DNA of 32,780 nt from an uncultured Collinsella sp. (GTDB lineage Bacteria > Actinomycetota > Coriobacteriia > Coriobacteriales > Coriobacteriaceae): NCBI GenBank assembly GCA_905197665.1, contig CAJJZP010000022.1, positions 1 through 32,780 of the forward strand, read 5' to 3'. Below, piece by piece: positions 29,665-32,780 of the stretch (the first letter of the stretch is position 1; each line of letters starts with the position of its first letter). The position numbers were made by a program, and so were the translations under genes. Below the pieces are notes generated by a model. The model made no database searches, was not told the DNA's origin, and saw nothing but the letters and a program-made list of their open reading frames with translations.

Positions 29665-31887
29665 ATGAATATGTTCAAAATCTCGAAGGCGATCTTTAGG
29701 TCGCTTCTCTCCTCCAGGTCGCTCTGTGTTGTCGTTGTTGCGTTGATGGTTCTTTGTGCTCTGCCCGTCTTCAGGAGCGCGGCTGGCATCGACGGACGGG
29801 TCGAATACCTCGAGTCGGGAATAACCCGTGTTGAGCAGGAATTGTCAGCATCCTATGCGGATGCGCTTGTGAATGCGGGGGAGGACGGTGTCTATACCTC
29901 TTCATCAAGCATGCCCGCGCTTCTGTACCCTCTTGCCGCGGGACGTCTTATCTTGGCACCGCTCTCTCCCCTACTTCCGTTTCTGCAGATATCGGATGGA
30001 GAGTACACCTATTATGACGGATCGAAGGAGTACTTGCTATGGGTCGCAACGGCCGTTGCCGTCTCGTTCCTTGCCGCGCGTCTTAACAAACGTGAAAAGC
30101 TCATCATCCAGGCACCGATGGGCGAGCTGGGTAGACTTGTTGCATCGAGCGTATGGGCGAGTGTTTTTGCAATGCTTGCCGTCCTCGCCATCAATCTTCC
30201 AGGGATAATCGCCGCGCTTGTGAAGAATGGCCCGGGCTCGCCGTTCTATCCGATAGGCTACATTCAATATGCGACTCCGGTTATCAAACCGGCTTGGCTG
30301 GTGTTCGCGCAGACGGCCATCTTGCAATTCTTGGTGGCAGCGTTCATCTCGCTTGTCGTTCACCTTGCCGTGAAGATTGCCAATAACCCTACGCTTGGAA
30401 TCGTGTTCGTATGTGCCCTGATGGGGGTGACGATGGTTCCCGGGTATTACGGAAGATCCATCGCTTTACGTGAGTTCGCCCTGTTGAATCCCCTTACGTA
30501 TGCGAACACTGAGTTGACCGTCGGCGCCTATAGCCCGTACCCGACAACGCAGATAGTGAATCTGCCTGGACTTTGCTTCGAGCGTGGCGCGATTGCCCTC
30601 GTATGCGCAATCGGGATCGAGGTGCTGGCAATTAGCCTGCTTTGCGTTGCTGGAAAGAGCGGCTGCGCGTGCCCGATATCCCCGATTTGTCTTGAGAGAG
30701 GTTCCTTCACTGCATCGAGAACGGCAACTCGTTCGAGCGCTTGTGCCTCCGCCGTTGCATACGTAAGAACGATGGGGAAACTGCTCCTGCGTTCTCCTAC
30801 CCTCGCCGTATGCGCGATTGCAATGTCGACGACGATGCTGGCCCCGGCTCTGATCGAGATGTTTCCTGACGCTGATAACGTTTCCGCTGTTCGGTATAGG
30901 GATGGGGAGCTCCGTTCAATAGATCGGTATCTAGAGCAGAACGCTGCGAATATGGACGTCGAGGGCAAAGCGGCCCTGGAAGACATGCGGGATGCTCTTT
31001 CGGGTTTCGTGTACGCGCCTATGCCTGCGGAGGGGTTTCGAAGCCTTGCGACGTACGAGCGCGCTCGAGGTGAGCTGGGCGCGGCAGATGCGACTCTCCT
31101 GCAATCGATCGGAATCGAGCCGGAGACTCCTTCTCGTGCGGAGGCGCGCGCCCTTCTGCTTGAGTCGATCGCGAGCTTGCCGGACCCCAAGGTTTACGAG
31201 TTAAGTACGAAGATGCCCCCATTAATCCTCCTTTCGTATCTCCAGGCAGCGCTTCCCTCCTTATTTTTGCTGTTGCCCGTGGTTGTCACATCGCTCGCGT
31301 GCACCCACCTGCAGTGTCGTTCCCTTCTGGTTCTCCAGATCCCCGCAACAGCGCATGTGCGTTTTCTGACGGCTGTTGCGCTGGCTCTCCTGCTTGGCTT
31401 GGTGCTGCTTTTGGTGTCGATGGTTCCCGCTGTCGTTGTGTCCGTGATTAAGAACGGTGCGGGTGGATCGGAGTATCCCGTCGCTCTCATTCGGGCGGGA
31501 GCTTCGACAACGTCCATGGTGGGGGAGGCGGTGTTGTGCAGTATTCCGTTGCTGGTCATGGCATACGGCGTGATTTCCGTCGTCGCTGCGTTGACAGCAG
31601 CGATTAGCCGCAACCCCGTTGTCACCGGAATGGTTTGCGCGGTTCTCTTGGTGTTGGGTTCGTTGAGCGCTCATGTTGAAAGCGTGGGCATGGGCGTCGC
31701 GCTGCTGGCTCCATTCGCCTCGTTTGATCCCGCTTCCCAGGTGGGGACGATTGGGTTCCTTGGGCGAGGGACGAACGCGATGCCTTTTGGAGAGGTCGTC
31801 GGCGCATCGGGCGCTCTGCTGGTGGTCTTGGGCGCCGTATCTCCGTTGATGGTGCGCCTGAGTGTTCCAAAGATCGAAAGGGGATGA
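29665..31887 (+). CDS. Large duplicated membrane permease of the peptide cassette
   Basis: A 740-residue protein with many hydrophobic spans. It is built of two related halves. Each has an N-terminal span, a large probable external region, a span cluster with the motif VKNGPGSPFYP (about residue 186) or IKNGAGGSEYP (about 594), then a further span group with IANNPTLGIVFVCALM or AISRNPVVTGMVCAVL, and a D/N-P segment. This is a fused pair of ABC-2-like permease units. In lactococcin 972-type loci a large integral membrane protein lies between the peptide and ATPase genes and is linked to immunity or export. I choose ATG 29665 (AAGG upstream); an earlier in-frame ATG at 29599 would put an intergenic hairpin inside the coding region. 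The end overlaps the next gene region. Confidence 0.72.
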   Translation: MNMFKISKAIFRSLLSSRSLCVVVVALMVLCALPVFRSAAGIDGRVEYLESGITRVEQELSASYADALVNAGEDGVYTSSSSMPALLYPLAAGRLILAPLSPLLPFLQISDGEYTYYDGSKEYLLWVATAVAVSFLAARLNKREKLIIQAPMGELGRLVASSVWASVFAMLAVLAINLPGIIAALVKNGPGSPFYPIGYIQYATPVIKPAWLVFAQTAILQFLVAAFISLVVHLAVKIANNPTLGIVFVCALMGVTMVPGYYGRSIALREFALLNPLTYANTELTVGAYSPYPTTQIVNLPGLCFERGAIALVCAIGIEVLAISLLCVAGKSGCACPISPICLERGSFTASRTATRSSACASAVAYVRTMGKLLLRSPTLAVCAIAMSTTMLAPALIEMFPDADNVSAVRYRDGELRSIDRYLEQNAANMDVEGKAALEDMRDALSGFVYAPMPAEGFRSLATYERARGELGAADATLLQSIGIEPETPSRAEARALLLESIASLPDPKVYELSTKMPPLILLSYLQAALPSLFLLLPVVVTSLACTHLQCRSLLVLQIPATAHVRFLTAVALALLLGLVLLLVSMVPAVVVSVIKNGAGGSEYPVALIRAGASTTSMVGEAVLCSIPLLVMAYGVISVVAALTAAISRNPVVTGMVCAVLLVLGSLSAHVESVGMGVALLAPFASFDPASQVGTIGFLGRGTNAMPFGEVVGASGALLVVLGAVSPLMVRLSVPKIERG

Positions 31888-31892
31888 TCTCG

Positions 31893-32633
31893 ATGATTGA
31901 CCTTCAAACGCTGACGATCTCTTATGGAAAGAAGGTGCTCGTAGATTCGGTGAACGCTGAGTTTGCCCCGGGTACGGTCTACGGTCTCGTCGCTCCGAAC
32001 GGGCATGGAAAGACGACGTTGCTGCGTGCGATGGCAGGTTTGCCGGGTCCTCGCGTGGACGGGAGCATCGTTCTGGATGAGGTGCAGGGTACGGGTGCGA
32101 GAGAGGTCCGTTCTATGATCTTCTATGCACCTGGTGAGGGGACGCTGCTGTATCCCGGATTGCGTGCGGAAGATCACCTCAAGATGGTTTGCGATATGTG
32201 GCCGCATGCTCGCGATATCGAAGAGATAGTGGAACAAACGCAGATAGGCGAGTTCGCGAAGATGAGGATCCGCACTCTGAGCCAGGGCATGAAGCAGCAG
32301 CTTACCCTGGCGATTGCGTATGCGACGGGCGCGCGGTACCTTCTATTAGATGAGCCCATGAACGCGCTCGACCCCAGCAGGGTGGACTTGCATTCCGAGA
32401 TTCTCAGGAAGCTGGCCGATTCTGGTACGTGCATCATCATGTCATCCCACATCTTGGATTCGGTCGATAGGCTGTGCGATGAGATTCTGTTTTTGAAGGA
32501 TGGGAGGCTCATTAGAAGCATTCCGCAAGATGATGCTGCGCCGAAGTCTCCTGGATCCCATTTCGCAAAGCCTGCCGGACGCGCCGAGGGTGCGCTAAGC
32601 ACGTATCGGCGACTCTACGAAAAGGGCGGGTAG
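31893..32633 (+). CDS. ABC transporter ATP-binding protein of the peptide cassette
   Basis: A 246-residue ABC ATPase. Walker A is APNGHGKTT (residues 34-42; the usual first Gly is Ala), the signature is LSQGMKQQL (129-137), Walker B is YLLLDEPMNALDP (149-161), and the H-loop His is in IIMSSH (186). It drives the duplicated permease encoded just upstream, so one polypeptide of each kind could form a transporter with two ATPase copies. The likely role is export of, or self-protection against, the secreted peptide. ATG 31893 is nine bases from AAAGGGG; an in-frame ATG at 31884 overlaps the permease stop and is too close to the ribosome site. The last 40 residues are a poorly conserved tail. Confidence 0.88.
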   Translation: MIDLQTLTISYGKKVLVDSVNAEFAPGTVYGLVAPNGHGKTTLLRAMAGLPGPRVDGSIVLDEVQGTGAREVRSMIFYAPGEGTLLYPGLRAEDHLKMVCDMWPHARDIEEIVEQTQIGEFAKMRIRTLSQGMKQQLTLAIAYATGARYLLLDEPMNALDPSRVDLHSEILRKLADSGTCIIMSSHILDSVDRLCDEILFLKDGRLIRSIPQDDAAPKSPGSHFAKPAGRAEGALSTYRRLYEKGG

Positions 32634-32780
32634 AAATGCAAGTTAAAAATCTATGTGGTCAATATAATACCGTTGAACCAGCGTATCGATACCGCTCAGC
32701 CATTCGCCTCGCCCCCGTCGCACGTATCTTCATCCGGTCTGTTACTTTTAATCTAACGATTCTTTGAGGAACGTAGGTGC
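32634..32780. other. Window end, no gene resolved
   Basis: AT-rich sequence with a TATAAT at 32663-32668 but no good -35. GAGGAACGTAGGTG at the very end could be a ribosome site and GTG start of a gene that continues beyond the window. No terminator for the ABC cassette is visible, so the operon may continue. Confidence 0.3.

Overview
The window is GC-rich and gene-dense, with strong Shine-Dalgarno sites, frequent GTG/TTG starts and actinobacterial-style proteins: a zinc-ribbon S14, C4 and C3H zinc motifs in adenylate kinase and L36, and an L17 with an Ala/Lys/Pro tail. Gene content and the dispersed GGGGACGTTC repeats suggest a Coriobacteriia gut actinobacterium, most like Collinsella. That placement is an inference from gene content and memory; no search was run.

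Layout. (1) 1-2833: yqeC (minus) and divergent yqeB-xdhC, the accessory genes of selenium-dependent molybdenum hydroxylases. They are bracketed by two copies of the same palindromic repeat. (2) 2834-12855: the distal part of the spc operon and the alpha operon: rplE-rpsZ-rpsH-rplF-rplR-rpsE-rpmD-rplO-secY-adk-map-infA-rpmJ-rpsM-rpsK-rpsD-rpoA-rplQ, closed by a strong terminator. The usual upstream partners rplN and rplX are not next to rplE; the hydroxylase module and its repeats are there instead. Several gaps inside this block hold stable hairpins. (3) 12856-25430: single housekeeping genes: truA, a divergent GT2-like glycosyltransferase, argR, a class A penicillin-binding protein with a low-complexity tail (minus), a U32 peptidase/RNA-hydroxylase homologue, tyrS, adenine deaminase and two Cof-type HAD phosphatases. 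REP-like palindromes lie after tyrS and between the two HAD genes. A long hairpin overlaps the ribosome binding site of the first HAD gene. (4) 25431-27215: citrate synthase and an upstream ACT-domain gene (minus). (5) 27216-32780: an accessory island. It has a structured non-coding block, the C-terminal part of a tyrosine recombinase, an XRE regulator with a DUF2975-type membrane protein, and, divergently, a secreted four-cysteine peptide followed by a 740-residue duplicated permease and an ABC ATPase.

The most interesting part is the last cassette. Gene order (short secreted precursor, large multi-span membrane protein, ABC ATPase) and the C-terminal pattern of the peptide resemble lactococcin 972-type bacteriocin systems. 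The peptide is very divergent and carries cysteines that lactococcin 972 lacks. A perfect 19-bp palindrome in the divergent control region, centred on the predicted -10 box of the XRE/DUF2975 operon, suggests that the XRE protein controls both sides.
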